Shown one piece after another: positions 12,051 through 23,299 of a stretch of DNA of 64,000 bases. The stretch is taken from the NCBI RefSeq assembly GCF_024166365.1, contig NC_064828.1:53113254-53177253 (forward strand), written 5' to 3'. The first letter of the stretch is position 1; each line of letters starts with the position of its first letter. Position numbers and translations under genes: made by a program. Under the pieces are notes generated by a model that did not search any database, was not told where the DNA came from, and saw nothing but the letters and a program-made list of their open reading frames with translations. This stretch comes from Elephas maximus indicus. Its lineage: Eukaryota > Chordata > Mammalia > Proboscidea > Elephantidae.

Positions 12051-13104
12051 TGAATGGCTAGAAAGGCTATATTAAGTAATTCACTGCACAATTTTTTCTG
12101 GAAATTTGTCTTATTACAGACCCATAAATATAATCAACTTGCCAGTATTTTCATTGCAATCACTAAAAAATCCACTATTAAACCAAGTAAATGATAAATG
12201 AGCAATGCAATTATTTTTAAACAATTCTCAAAATAGGTTTAATTTTCTTAAACTTTGGTACAAATTTTATGCAATTTAATTTATAATGTTATATGCATGG
12301 AATACATATATTTATTTAAAGTTCTTACAAATGATGAAAATAGACTATTGGGGATACAGATTCGATAAATACTTTCCTCTATTGTTGTACCCATTGTTTC
12401 AGCTCCCTTAAAGCTTCTCTCAAAGAGGAGCTGTTAATCACAGTGATTACATAACAGGAAAATAAGATAGCTATGTTTTTAAACTGGATGAAATGAATGG
12501 GCCTTAAAGATAAGTATCTCTTACTTATACATCCAATCTAGTACAGGAGGAACCAGTAAGTCTCAGGGAATGCTCAAACAAGTATCTTTCCCCTTCTAAC
12601 TCTGCAGTTTCCACAGATTCAAAAAGTGAATCAAGGACCTTCTCTGCAGAACTGGCCTTAACTTGTTCCCCCTTCTACCACGCATGCTTGAGTATTGTGA
12701 TGGCAGTTCTTTGTTATATTTGGAGTATCGTATTTTTATGCAAATAACACAAGCTTTCTATGTCCGCCAACTGTGCCCTTCCCCAGTTAGGTATGCTAAT
12801 TTTCTTTTACAGTAACATGTAAAAAAGAAAATGGCATAGCTACAAATTATGAAGATATCATGTGGGGGGGGTGGGCGTGGCTGATAAACAAATGTAGAAG
12901 GCATGTTATTTGCATAGAAATACAGTAGGGTAAGATTCATTCAAACTGTTAATTGTGTGCTTCATCTCAATACTTGAAAACCCTGTGCTGAGGTCTGTCT
13001 GTTACTAGCCGAAAAGCCTAGTTATTAACAAATAAAGTTAAATGCAATGTAGAGTGAAATGTAATGTATAGTGTGAGCAAACTTTTTGATGTTTCTGTTC
13101 AGTT
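12012..13104. other. No gene; unassigned sequence
   Basis: AT-rich sequence with a G-run near 12861. No exon, RNA gene or named repeat is visible. Confidence 0.45.
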
Positions 13105-13320
13105 AGAAAAAAAAATACTGGAAACAATCTAAACACTTATTAACAGAGATGTGGTTAATACAGAAGGTGCATTGTATAAAATGCTATTTGGAGGTTTAAT
13201 ATAAGGAAAGGATTCATTTGAACTGATACAGAAAGACCTAAAGAACAATTGTTAAATTGAAAAATTATATTCTGATATACTAGGTACAGTATCATGCAGT
13301 TTATACAAAAACAAACCTGA
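13105..13320 (+). mobile_element. Old L1 3' region (left of chimeric insertion)
   Basis: The text resembles the 3' part of ancient L1M elements (GGAAACAATCTAAACACTTA and onward). The same old L1 text appears to continue after the retro-insertion, at 13724-14060. Frames are absent, and the family level is recalled rather than searched. Confidence 0.5.
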
Positions 13321-13331
13321 GTGCTCGCTTT

Positions 13332-13373
<42 letters not shown>

Positions 13374-13427
13374 ACATGGCCCCTGCGCAAGGATGACACG
13401 CAAATTTGTGAAGCATTCCATATTTTT
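13321..13427 (+). ncRNA. RNU6: U6 snRNA sequence, complete, part of a chimeric retrocopy
   Basis: All 107 positions of U6 spliceosomal RNA can be read, from GTGCTCGCTT to the terminal ATTTTT. It carries the ACAGAGA box (GATACAGAGAAGATTA) and the stretch that pairs with U4. I count four changes from the mammalian consensus, all transitions: CTTCGG to CTTTGG, TTAGCATG to TTAACATG, AATTCG to AATTTG and AGCGTT to AGCATT. Upstream is ordinary flank ending in a target duplication, with no TATA box or proximal sequence element. The copy is therefore a reverse-transcribed pseudogene and not a Pol III gene. It is joined directly to mRNA-like sequence. Confidence 0.95.
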
Positions 13428-13718
13428 TTCTGGACCCACCATTGAGGAAGTTGATTAGGCTGATCTCTGAGCGGAGATACTTGAGCATTGTTCCACAGTA
13501 AAAAAGAATTGAAGGGCCCAAATTTGTAGTACATACAGTGGCAGTTTTAAACATTGTACTGCTATACTAAGTTTCTGGGTATTCTCAATACTTGAATATG
13601 GGATATGCGTAGGGGAAAGGAAGTCAACATTGCACTTTACTAGCACTGTATTGTAAGTGGAAAATACAATGTCTTAAATAAAACTGTATTTAAAATTGGC
13701 ACCAAAAAAAAAAAAAAA
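13321..13718 (+). pseudogene. U6 snRNA-mRNA chimeric processed pseudogene
   Basis: A complete U6 (to 13427) is fused to about 275 bases of mRNA-like sequence. An open frame runs 13430-13498 (23 codons, ending LISERRYLSIVPQ) to TAA at 13499-13501. A 202-base 3' UTR-like stretch follows, with AATAAA at 13677-13682 and a 15-base poly(A) tail at 13704-13718, 21 bases after the signal. The insert is flanked by AAACCTGA at 13313-13320 and 13716-13723. This is the known product of L1 reverse transcriptase switching from an mRNA to U6 RNA during target-primed synthesis. I do not recognise the donor mRNA, and the short coding tail is an inference. Confidence 0.85.
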
Positions 13719-13723
13719 CCTGA

Positions 13724-14060
13724 ATGAAAGCCATATAGTAGATCTTTTTTTTATGTGTATATGTATACAAATGTATAGAAAAAGAATGGAAACCTACAAA
13801 GGGTAATGTTCATAGCTGTATTCTCTTGGAGGTAGAATGAACCATGTATTTCCAAGGCAGGGATGCTTCACCACAATGTATGATGTTTTTGTAATAGAAA
13901 AAAGTATACATATTTGTGCAAATAAGTATATTTTTTTAACTAAAAGGAAGAAATAACAGTATGAAAGCATATAAAAAAAACTCCTGAGAGTCAGTATTTC
14001 TGGCTGGTAAGATTATGGGTAACTTCCCATTTCTCCCTGTGTATCTATGAATTTTTTATA
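13724..14060 (+). mobile_element. Old L1 3' region (right of chimeric insertion)
   Basis: The L1M-like text interrupted at 13320 resumes, with phrases such as TGTATATGTATACAAATGTA and GATTATGGGTAACTTCCCAT that are typical of ancient L1 3' ends. It stops abruptly where an inverted RTE piece begins. Confidence 0.5.
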
Positions 14061-14930
14061 GATCCAAGTAAAATGAAATCCTTGACAACTTCAACATTTT
14101 CTGCTTTTATTATGCTTATTGGTTCAGTGGTGAGAATTTTTGCTTTCTTTATGTTGAGGTATAATCCATACTGAAGGCTGTGGTCTTTGATCTTCATCAT
14201 TAAATGCCTCCTCTTCACTTTCAGCAAGCAAAGTTGTATCATCTGCATAACAGAGGTTGTTAATGAGTCTTCCTCCAATCCTGATGTCCCATTCTTCTTC
14301 ATACAGGCCAGCTTCTCAGGTTATTTGCTCAGGATACAGATTGAATAAGTATGGTGAAAAGGTACAACCCCGAGGCACACCTTTCCTGACTTTAAACCAC
14401 ACAATATCCCCTTGTTCTATTTGAATAACTGCCTCTTGATGTATGCACATTTTCCTCATGAGCACAATTAAGTGTTCTGGGATTCTTACTCTTAGGAATA
14501 TTATCCATAATTTGTTATGAACCACACAGTCAAATGCCTTTGCATAGTCAATAAAACATGGGCAAACATCTTTCTGGTATTTTCTGCTTTCAGCCAGGAT
14601 CCATCTGACATGAGCAATGATAACCCCAGTTTCATGTTCTCTTCTAAACACGGCTTGAGTTCCCCACAGTTCTGTTTCAGCGTACTGCTGCAGCTGCTTT
14701 TGAATGATGACTTTTTTGAATTCATCAGCAAAATTTTACTTGGGTGTGATATTAATGATATTGTTTGATAATTTGTGTATTTGGTTGGATCACCTTTCTT
14801 GGGAATAGGGATAAATACGGATCTCTTCCAGTCAGTTGGCCAGGTAGCTATCTTCCAAATTTCTTGGCAGAGACAAGAGAGCACTTGCAACATGGCATCT
14901 CTTTGTTGAAACATCTCAGTTGGTATTTCC
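14061..14930 (-). mobile_element. RTE LINE, inverted 5' segment of a twin-primed copy
   Basis: The minus strand runs from the start of the RTE reverse-transcriptase region (TEMFQQRDAMLQVLS, frame 14501-14932) through YAKAFDCVV (frame 14316-14651) to the phrase encoding VVKDFILLGS near 14061-14120. It stops exactly at TTACTTGGATC. The next segment, in plus orientation, resumes about 20 bases further along the same element. That head-to-head order is the signature of twin priming. The coding potential is broken. Confidence 0.88.
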
Positions 14931-15277
14931 AACAGCAGTCAAAGGACACATTGCATTGAGCAAACTGCTGAAAAAGACCTCTTTCAAGTGTTAAAAAGCA
15001 AAGATGTCACCCTGAAGACTAAGTTGAGCCTGACCCAAGCCATGGTGTTTTTAATTGCTTCATACGCATGCAAAAACTGGACAATGGATAAAGAAGACTG
15101 AAGAAGATCCAATATACCATGGATTGCCAAAAGAGTGGACAAATCTGTCTTGAAAAAAATACAGCAAGATGCTCCTTAGAAAAAATGATGACAGACTATG
15201 TCTCACATAGTTTAGATGTGTTATTAGGAGGGACCAGTCCCTGGAGAAGGACATCATGCTTGGTAAAATAGAGATAT
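14931..15277 (+). mobile_element. RTE LINE, sense 3' segment of the same copy
   Basis: It starts at AACAGCAGTCAAAGG, next to the inversion junction. It continues through TGACCCAAGCCATGGTG and GACCAGTCCCTGGAGAAGGA and is cut off before the RTE 3' end. The missing tail was probably lost in a deletion that also removed the start of the LTR beginning at about 15290. Confidence 0.85.
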
Positions 15278-15289
15278 ACAAGAGATAAC

Positions 15290-15740
15290 AGAGAGACAGG
15301 GGGTCCTCATATCACCCAGAAAGTAGTGCCAAGAGCAGAGTATGTCCTTTGGACCTAGGATCCCTGTGCTGAGAAGCTCCTAGACCAGGGGAAGACTGAT
15401 GACAAGGACCTTCCTCCAGAGCCGACAGACAGAAAAAACATTTCCCTGAAAGTGACACCCTGAGTTCAGATTTCTAGCCTATTAGACTGTGAGAGAATAA
15501 ATTTCTGTTTGTTAAAGCCATCCACTTGTGGAATCCCTGTTATAGCAGAACTGGATAAATAACCTGTTGGAGTCCTGGTGGTGCAGTGGTTAAGCTACCC
15601 AAAAGATTAGCATTTTGAATCCATCAACCATTCCTTGGAAACCCTATGGGACAGCTCTACACTGTCCTGTAGGGTTGCTATGAGTCAGAATCAACTAGAC
15701 AACAATGGGTTTTTTTTTTTGTTGTTTAGATAACTAAGAC
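15290..15740 (+). mobile_element. MaLR-type LTR, 5'-truncated, with SINE insert
   Basis: The text matches the 3' two thirds of the LTR at 58693-59185: the CCTTTGGACCTAGGATCCCT block, then AATAAATTTCTGTTTGTTAA and the CCATCCACTTGTGGAATCC end. The terminal AGATAACTAAGAC follows an inserted AfroSINE. The first third of the LTR is missing. Confidence 0.8.
15568..15727 (+). mobile_element. AfroSINE, internally shortened, inside an LTR
   Basis: It begins GGAGTCCTGGTGGTGCAGTG and ends in a T-rich tail (GGGTTTTTTTTTTTG). The middle is shortened near TTAAGCTACCCAAAAG. Flanks GATAAATAAC and GATAACTAAG may be a decayed target duplication. Confidence 0.85.
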
Positions 15741-15861
15741 TCACACACATATATACATACCTTCACCATTTATAAATGTACCATTTGCATTAACTCTGGA
15801 GTTGAAAATATTTAACCACTAAATTTGACTGGTTTAATTAAACCTTCTATTAACTTATTTT

Positions 15862-15926
15862 ATATAGGGTCTACAGGGTCGCTAAGAGTCGGAATTGACT
15901 TGAGAGCAACTGGTTTGGTTTTGTTA
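15862..15926 (+). mobile_element. AfroSINE 3' fragment
   Basis: Only the last 65 bases remain: the GGGTCGCTAAGAGTCGGAAT core and the terminal CTGGTTTGGTTTTG. It is a 5'-truncated copy. Confidence 0.8.
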
Positions 15927-16545
15927 AGAAAAGCAAAAATTGTATGTGCTACAAGATTTGAGTCTTTCATTTACTTGCAAACTTTCTAATATAAAATAAT
16001 GTTCTTTAAAATGTATTTAAGACTTCCCATTTCAGTTCTAACATGTAAGAAGCTTAAAAGTCACCAATCTCATCTTTACAACAAGAAAAAAAGCTGAACA
16101 AATCGAAAAACAATGACTTTTTTGAACCCATCAGTGAATTGAGGTCATAAGCAAACTGTAATCTTGAAATCTGGCGACACAGGTGAATAACGAAAATTGA
16201 AGCCAAGATCAGTTTACCTAGAACAGAAACAGCTGCAGCCATAATTTAGTAGAAATATTTAAATGATAGTCTTTGATGAATTACTGAAGGCCCAAAGAGT
16301 AATAGTTTAAAAGTCACAAACCCCTGGGAGAATGCAGTTTTATAGGTGCTCCCCACACTGTCATGGGTTTTACTTTCAGGAATTCTACCAGATAGAGTAA
16401 TCAGTGTGGGAGAGAAGACTCTACAGTTTTTGGCAGGGGAAGTGGAAAAATAACCATATTCAAGTATGCCCAGAGAGTTCTCTGTAACAAAGGCTTACTT
16501 AGCAAGGAAGATGACTTTACCAGTGCCTTACCTTATCTGGATGGA
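15927..16545. other. No gene or assigned repeat seen
   Basis: AT-rich sequence between a SINE fragment and an RTE fragment. No coding frame, RNA gene or nameable repeat was recognised. Confidence 0.45.
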
Positions 16546-16858
16546 TCCATAAAAAACATCATGATAAATGAAGAAGAAATTGAAGTTGTCGATGATTTCA
16601 TTCTACTCGGATCAACAATAACATCCCTGAAGCAGCAGTCAAGAAATCAAAGGATAGGTTGCATTGGGAAAATCTGCTTCAAAAGACTTCTTTAAAGTTT
16701 AAAAAGTAAAGATGTCATGTTGATGATTAAGGTGCATCTGACCCATGCCATGGTCTTTTCAATGTATTGTGCATGAAGGTAGACCATGAAAATCGATGCA
16801 TTTGAATTGTAGTGTTGGTGAAGAATATGGAATATTCCATGGGCCCAAAGAAAAACTT
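16546..16858 (+). mobile_element. RTE LINE fragment
   Basis: About 310 bases cover the segment ATCATGATAAATGAAGAAGA through TGGTGAAGAATATGGAATAT, which in other copies encodes MINGEKIEVVKDFILLGS and what follows. It is more divergent than the large copies and is truncated at both ends. Confidence 0.85.
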
Positions 16859-16929
16859 ATACTTTGTTGTAGGGTACCTGCACTATCCATGAAGTGCTAT
16901 ATTTGCAAGTGGACATAGAATAGTTGCAA

Positions 16930-17340
16930 ATGCATATTGCAAACTCTAGGTCAACCATTAAAACTTTTAAATGTAATTGGTATGTTAAGGGAGGAGAGAA
17001 AAAGGAATCGTATAAAATATTCAATTAAAATTAATGAAGGCAGAAAAAGGGAGGAAGGTTTAAAAAAAAGAACAACTACAACGAACAGTAAACTTAAAAG
17101 CATGGTAGGTAGATATTAATCCAACTACATCAATACTCACTTTGTGTGTGAATAATGCAAATAAACTCATTAATGGGCCAAGATTGTCAGTGCGTATTTA
17201 AAAAAAGAAAAATGTGAAAGAGAAGACCCAGCTCTATCTATAAGAACCACATTTTAAATACAGATAGGTTAAACATAAAGAGATAGAGAAAAATATGCAC
17301 TGTAACACTAAAAGGATAAAGAAAATATAGAAAAAACAAT
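16930..17340 (+). mobile_element. Probable old L1 ORF2 fragment
   Basis: A-rich text with phrases resembling the L1 endonuclease region (AAACTCATTAATGGGCCAAG, then AAGACCCAGCTCTATCTATA and a lysine-rich stretch). Divergence is high and the limits are uncertain. Confidence 0.5.
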
Positions 17341-17382
17341 CGTAGAAAAAAATTGTTGGCAGTGATGTATTAGACAAGTCAA

Positions 17383-18345
17383 GACTTTATTTTTTAGAGC
17401 AGTTTTAAATTTACAGAAAAAATGCCCAGGAAGTACAGAGTTGCCATATAACCCCTACCCCCGCTGCCAATATTGATGCATTATCATTAACTTTTATAGT
17501 TTACGTTAGGCTTCACCCTTTATGTTATACAGATCTATGAGTTTTGATTTATAACAAATGCATAATGCCATGCGTATACCATTACAGCATCCTGGAGAAT
17601 TATTTCACTGCCCTAAATTGTCCCATGCTCTACCAATTTGTCCCTTCCCTTTTCCCCTGAATCCTTGGTAACCATTGATCTTTTCACTGTATTTTCCAGA
17701 ATATCACATAGTTGGAATCATACAGTACATATAGCTTTTTCAGATTGGCTTATTTCACGTAACTTGTTGCTGTTGAGTAGATTCCAACTCATGGGGACCC
17801 CATGTGTTACAGAGTAAAACTGTACCATAGAGTTTTCTGGAAGTAGATTTCCAGGATTTCTTCTGTAATGCCTCTGGGTGGGTTTGAACCACCAACTTTT
17901 ATGTTAGTAGTAGAGTACAAACCGTTGCACCACCCAGGGGCCATTTATAAAGGGTTTGGTTTTGGTTTAATATACATTTAAGTTTCCTCCATATAGTTTT
18001 TTGTAGCTTGATAGTTCATTTAATTTTATTGCTGAATAAAACTCCACTGTTTATTCACCAACTGAAGAACTTTTTGGTAGATTACAATATGGGACAATTA
18101 TGAATAAAGATACTATACAAATTCACGTGCAGGTTTTCATGTGAACATTGCCAAATCCTATGGCAAGCCTATGTTTAGCTTCCTAAGAAACTACCAGACT
18201 ATCTGCCAAAGTGGCTGTGCCATTTTGCATCACTGCCAGTAATGAGAGCTAACGTTGCTTCACAGTCGTATCAACATTTGGGATGCTCAGTGTTGTGGAT
18301 TTTAGCCATTTTAGTAGGTGTATGTTGATATTACAACATTTTAAT
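17383..18345 (-). mobile_element. L1M-type 3' region, with SINE insert
   Basis: The plus strand carries the well-known reverse complement of an ancient L1 3' region: the stretch with ACATAGTTGGAATCATACAG, and further on the CACTGCCAGTAATGAGAGCT block. It is broken at about 17760-17943 by a SINE. Confidence 0.7.
17763..17942 (-). mobile_element. AfroSINE, longer subfamily
   Basis: This reverse-oriented SINE carries the extra middle block seen in the longer subfamily (AAGTAGATTTCCAGGATTTC), ending CACCACCCAGGGGCC. It is inserted in the L1 3' region. Confidence 0.8.
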
Positions 18346-19050
18346 AGATTGTTTTATTTATATCTGTATAAATTAAATGACATTTAAATTGTTATGTGTT
18401 CTTTCTCTGTATTTTCTTACTCAATAATTACTTAATATTAATGAATTAATTTCTTATAAATCTTTACAAAAAAGGAAATATTTGAAAAGCATAAGATAAA
18501 CGTTAAAATATATTATCCTTCAAATGAAATATTTTTTTCCTATTCACTAAATAATTAAAATACATCCAAATAAACAATGTGATGGCAAATTAATTATTGC
18601 ACCTCATTAATAATAACAGAAAGCATGGCCTGTAAAAGAATTTATTTTGCCCCTGTAAATGACAACCAGTAAGGCATACCCACTTAATTCCTGTCTTCAG
18701 GCCTGTGAGATTTTGAATATGATCTTAAAGTCACAAAATATAATTTTCTATTTTATAACTAGTAATTTATTTGTAAAATGCTAATACAGTCAGTTGGGTT
18801 TTGCCATTGTTGCTAAGTTTATTTGAAAGAGTTATCAAATTATAATTAAATGAATAGGGATCTGCTCAACCCGTGTAAATATTATAATTGGTTCATAAAT
18901 ATGTAATATTAGTTAATGAATAGTTCCCAGAAAATTTGGAATAAATAGTGTTGTCTCCAATGACCATCTTGTACATAAAATATTTTTCATTCCAAGAATG
19001 TATGTTGACAAGAAAAAGCCATAATTTATTTGAGGAGAACTTTTCTTAAA
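18346..19050. other. No gene or assigned repeat seen
   Basis: AT-rich sequence without a coding frame, RNA gene or recognised repeat. Confidence 0.45.
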
Positions 19051-19355
19051 TGTTGTTGTTGTTAGCTGCTGTCGATTTGTCCCCAACTTATGACAACACC
19101 ACAGCCAATGAGACTGAACAGTTGAGATCCATAAGACTTTCATTGGCTGATTTTCAGAAGTAGATCGCCAGGCCTTTCTTCCCAGTATATCTTAGTCTGG
19201 AAGTTCCACTGGAGCCTGTTCAGCATCATAGCAACATGCAAGAGTCCACTGTCAGATGGGGGGTGACTGGGTTTGAGGTAGATTGACCAGGAAAGGAATG
19301 TGGGGTCTCCCTTATGAAAGGAAACAGCCTACCATTGAACCACCACTGCTGCCAT
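19051..19355 (-). mobile_element. AfroSINE-related element, long and divergent
   Basis: It starts with TGTTGTTGTTGTTAGCTGCT and contains GAAGTAGATCGCCAGGCCTT, both AfroSINE features in reverse. The right half (GTTCAGCATCATAGCAACAT and on) is longer than in other copies. It may be a distinct subfamily or carry an insertion. Confidence 0.65.
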
Positions 19356-20600
19356 CTTAAATGTAAATAATAGAGACAAAAATTGCCAATGCCTTGACAA
19401 TTTACTCTTTATAGCATTGTCTCACTTGCCTTTAAGGTTTTAGTGACAAGGTGCTGACAGAACTTCCCCTCCTATGAAACGGCTACAATCCCTTGCCATT
19501 AGAAATGTCCATGGAAAACGGTAAGTTGCACTCAACAATCTGTCAATTCCAATTCTTTATGTCAATAAAAATACTTCCCTTCAAAAAATAACTCATTAGT
19601 CCTCATTTAGAAACTCTGAGTACATGTTTTCGACCTAGAAGAAAAAGACTACATAAAATAAGGCCTCACAAACCCGTAATTCACATTCATTTCCTAGCCT
19701 TTTCACATCTTGGTTTTTATAGTTTGCTTCTAATTTTTTACATTGTCTTCATTTACCTTTTCTTTATATATTTTCCAGAATTTCTTTAATTGGATTAATT
19801 TTTAATGGGAAAAGATTTAAAACAGGATGTTTTATTTACTGATGTAAATTCTTTCTGTGCAGGTTTTAACAAACCAAACTGGGAGCATGAGGCCAAGTGC
19901 ATATTCTCCCCCTTAGTGGAAACACTGAAGATTTAACCATAAATATTTTGCTGTTGGGTCAGCACAACTTCCTGATTATTCAACAGTGAGTCTCAGGAAG
20001 ACTAATTCGATAAATGAGTAAAATGTGAACAATAAATAAATAGATATCCAAACAAACAAACAGAACAAAAATAACAAAAGAGTTAACCGCTCTTAACGTT
20101 TTACTTTCAGAAAACTTGCCCCTTCATGGCTTTTCATCTATTTTTATCCAAACTTCCAATACAATAGAATAATAATGGTTCAAAATGAATTAATTTTGTC
20201 CTTCTTAAATTGTTTAGCTAAGAGTACAAGATAAAGAAAAGGTGAACAAATAAATGTGGATGAATTAATTAAACAAAAGAGGTAACTATATTCATTAGTG
20301 ATTGGCAATTAATTTTCTTTTAGGAAGCATATCTTGGCATTTCAGAATAAGCGACTCTATCCAGGAATCTTCTGGCATTCAGTACTGTGTCTATAAATTA
20401 TTCATTCATTTGCAGATTTCTTATATGTCAAATCTTGTTAGAACAGTTAATTTTACTTGAAAATTATTCTCAGAGGATGTTCCTAACAATTGTGCATTAG
20501 CATTTTTTGAGTGAGTCAGCATTTTTAGTGTAACAAGATTCCTGTCCTACTCTGAGTAATAGCGTTTGCATAATTTAATCAATGCACAGTGTAGCTGTCT
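19356..20600. other. No gene or assigned repeat seen
   Basis: About 1.2 kb of AT-rich sequence. No open frame or named repeat is convincing. Confidence 0.4.
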
Positions 20601-20601
20601 T

Positions 20602-21282
20602 AGGCTGGGTTATCTAGAGAATCAAAACCAGTGAAGTATATGTGTATATATGTATGTGTGTGTATGTGTGTATGTCACACAAATATATGTATACATGTAT
20701 ACGTATGTGTGTATGTAAGGTTGCTATGGATTGGAATTGATTTGATGCCAATAGGTATGGAATGTATGTATATATAAAAAAATAGAAATTTATCTCAAGG
20801 GAATGGCTCACACAGCTGTAGAGGCTGGCACATCCCAAGTCTGTGGGTCAGGCATCAGGCTGGAGGATTCTCCTGACTCACGTAGCTGCAGGGGCTGACG
20901 AACCCAAGATCAGCAGGTCAGACGATAGGCCACTGGCTCACAGGCTATGGAGGCTGACAAATCCCAAGACTGGCAGGCAATATGGCAGCCTACTGGCTCA
21001 AGTCCCAAGAGCTGGAGGTCAGATGATGATGAGCAGGATGCAGGATCCAGAGCAAGCATGTGAACTTTCCTGGAACATCCATATATATATTGGAAGGAGA
21101 CCCCCCCCACCTAAGGCAACACCCATTACAACTAATTAGCTGAATACATCAGACCACATGATGGAAGATGACTACATCCTTATTCAACTGCCAAATGACA
21201 TCATCACATACCTGCCAAACCACTGGAAATCATGGCCCAGACACATTGGCACGCAATTTAACCATCACAGTAGCATAGATCT
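20602..21282. repeat. Unassigned interspersed repeat with TG/TATG microsatellite
   Basis: An alternating purine-pyrimidine microsatellite (TATGTGTA/TGTG units) covers about 20636-20720. It is followed by imperfect internal repeats of a CTGGCTCACNNNGCTGNAGG-like unit between 20800 and 21000. The block is GC-richer than its surroundings and resembles an LTR or other interspersed repeat that I cannot name. Open frames here (20614-21139) follow from the repeat composition. Confidence 0.5.
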
Positions 21283-21438
21283 AACAGCCCTGGTGGCACA
21301 GTGGGTAAAAACTAAGGCTACAAACCAAAAGGTCAGCAGTTCAAATCCAATAGCTTCTCCCTGGAAACCCTGTGAGGCAGTTCTATTCTGTCCTATATGG
21401 TTGCTATGAGTCCAAACTGACTCAATGGCAATTTTTTT
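21283..21438 (+). mobile_element. AfroSINE
   Basis: The SINE runs from CAGCCCTGGTGGCACAGTGG through GTTGCTATGAGTCC to a T-tail. The tRNA-like B-box region is visible as GGTCAGCAGTTCAAATCC. Confidence 0.9.
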
Positions 21439-22540
21439 TATGTATTAAATTATGTGCATGGTAGTGTAATCACTTATAAAAGAATAAAGAATAGAGCATT
21501 ATCAAACATATATAATCAATCTATTACAATAAGGAATGAAATATGTCCTTAATTAAAGCATTGCTTTGTAATCAAAATTACCTTTGTGGTTAAAGATAGT
21601 TTTTAAAGGTCAGAATTTTAATAAACTACATAGTTAACTACTATAAATTTTGCAAAATAACTTTAAGTTGATCATAATAATATTTTTATGGATAATTATA
21701 TCTGATTAGAGTGTCAGATACATTGCTATTTATCAGTAAGATTAGTTTGGCATTAAATTTAGATCTGTCTCACTGGAAATATATTTGTTTCTCTTATATA
21801 AAAAATCTTTCACAATTAGCAGCCGATAAAGTCAGTGTATCTAAATATTCTCTCTGTCTTCTTAAAGAAAAAAGATAACAAGGCTGGCGACTGAGTTAAT
21901 ACCCAGGATTCTCAGTAATTGGTGTTCTGAATCTGGTTTCCACCTCCTCCATTACTAACTCTGCCTTTCCTCAGATACTTGTTTGACATTAAAGTTAATT
22001 TTGTCCCAAAGAACTGTTCTTGATCTCATTGGTGCCTTATATGTCAAGAATTGCTAATAGGATGTGCTGGAGATGTCTTGTTCCTCAGAGTTAGAGAGCA
22101 CGGTTATTAGACAACAAGGAGTTTTATACCAAGAGACTTCAGCAGGAGACTGGGGTCTGTACAGTCTGCTCATAGTGAGGAAAGATTGCTTTTTCTTCTC
22201 CAGTTGCAGGACTACAGGCACCTAGGATGATCCAAAATAAGGATCTGAACCCCTATGTACAAAGAAATACATGAATAATTACACAGATGAGCAACAACTC
22301 TCTGTTGAGCCCTGCAGCACAATAGAGGAAAACCAGGTAGGAAAAAAGAGCCACACAATCCATAAAATGGTGCTACTGTAGGGAGGCAGATAACTACATG
22401 ATTTCTCAGGAAAACTCTTTAATGAATATATTATTGTAGTTACGTATCTGGCATTCAATACTGTATTATAGTTAATGATCTGAAATAGTGGACTAGAATA
22501 TTGAATGGAATAATTTTACTAAAATAGAGAGAAAAGATAG
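21439..22540. other. No gene or assigned repeat seen
   Basis: AT-rich sequence without coding frames. No repeat could be named with confidence. Confidence 0.4.
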
Positions 22541-23140
22541 TGTCATAGTGTAACAACTGATACTTTGTTTAAAACAAAATCAAGAGATTTATTGAAAATA
22601 AACAGACAGCCCAAGCTGGGAGGAGACTGAATTCCACAGAGTGAAAGCCAGAATTTCGAAATGGTGGTGCTGTAGGGACATTTTATAAGGGGAGAACAAA
22701 GAACTAGAAGAACACTACTTGGTTGGTAGTTACAACCTTAAATCATCTCAAGGCAGGAAGTATTCTACTTGATTGGTAGTTATAAAACTTAGATCATCAC
22801 AAGGTGGGACTTCCTGTGGTAGGAGCTCGTACGACGACTGGCTTAATGTACATATGTGTCTTTCTTAGATTGGTTACAGCGGGGTAATTCCAAGGTTACA
22901 TGACAAGAGGGTGAGTCACAGAGTAGTTACATCATAATTATCAGACGTTCCTTCCTTAGAAACAACCTGCTCAAATGGAACTCTTCCTGTGGGCATTTGC
23001 GTGGGAGATTTAGATAAGGGTTAACACCAAGATCTCTCAGACACATTGTTTTTACATCCTTAACTATATCACACAGGAAAAACATCTTAACTACATGGTT
23101 AAGTCTGCACAGAAGACGGTTGTTGTTAGGGTGAAAACTG
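22541..23140 (-). mobile_element. Candidate ERV LTR with 50-bp tandem repeat
   Basis: On the minus strand an AATAAA-type signal (TTTATT at about 22588 on the plus strand) lies near one end of a ~600-base block richer in GC than its flanks. Two 50-base direct repeats, 22715-22764 and 22765-22814, share CTACTTGRTTGGTAGTTA. Duplicated U3 enhancer-like units of this size are common in LTRs. No TG...CA termini or target duplication could be fixed, so the call is tentative. Confidence 0.45.
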
Positions 23141-23299
23141 TACTAATGATAGGGAGTTGAACCCAGACCTCAAGCCAGTCATTTCAGGATTTACCAGAAA
23201 CCTCAATTACAAATTCCCTTACAAAATAGAAAGAATATACGAAGAAAATGCTTAGTAATTGGTTAGAAAAATTTAGGAGACCTAATATGTGAATGGAAT

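Noticed and set aside
13321..13427. A functional U6 gene
   Set aside because: No TATA box or proximal sequence element lies upstream. The copy is joined to polyadenylated mRNA sequence and flanked by a target duplication, so it is a retrocopy.
20614..20838. 74-codon frame with alternating Thr, His, Ile and Tyr
   Set aside because: It is the translation of a TG/TATG microsatellite.
21283..21438. A tRNA gene, because of the B-box-like motif
   Set aside because: The motif belongs to the tRNA-derived head of AfroSINE. No cloverleaf can be drawn, and the rest is SINE body.
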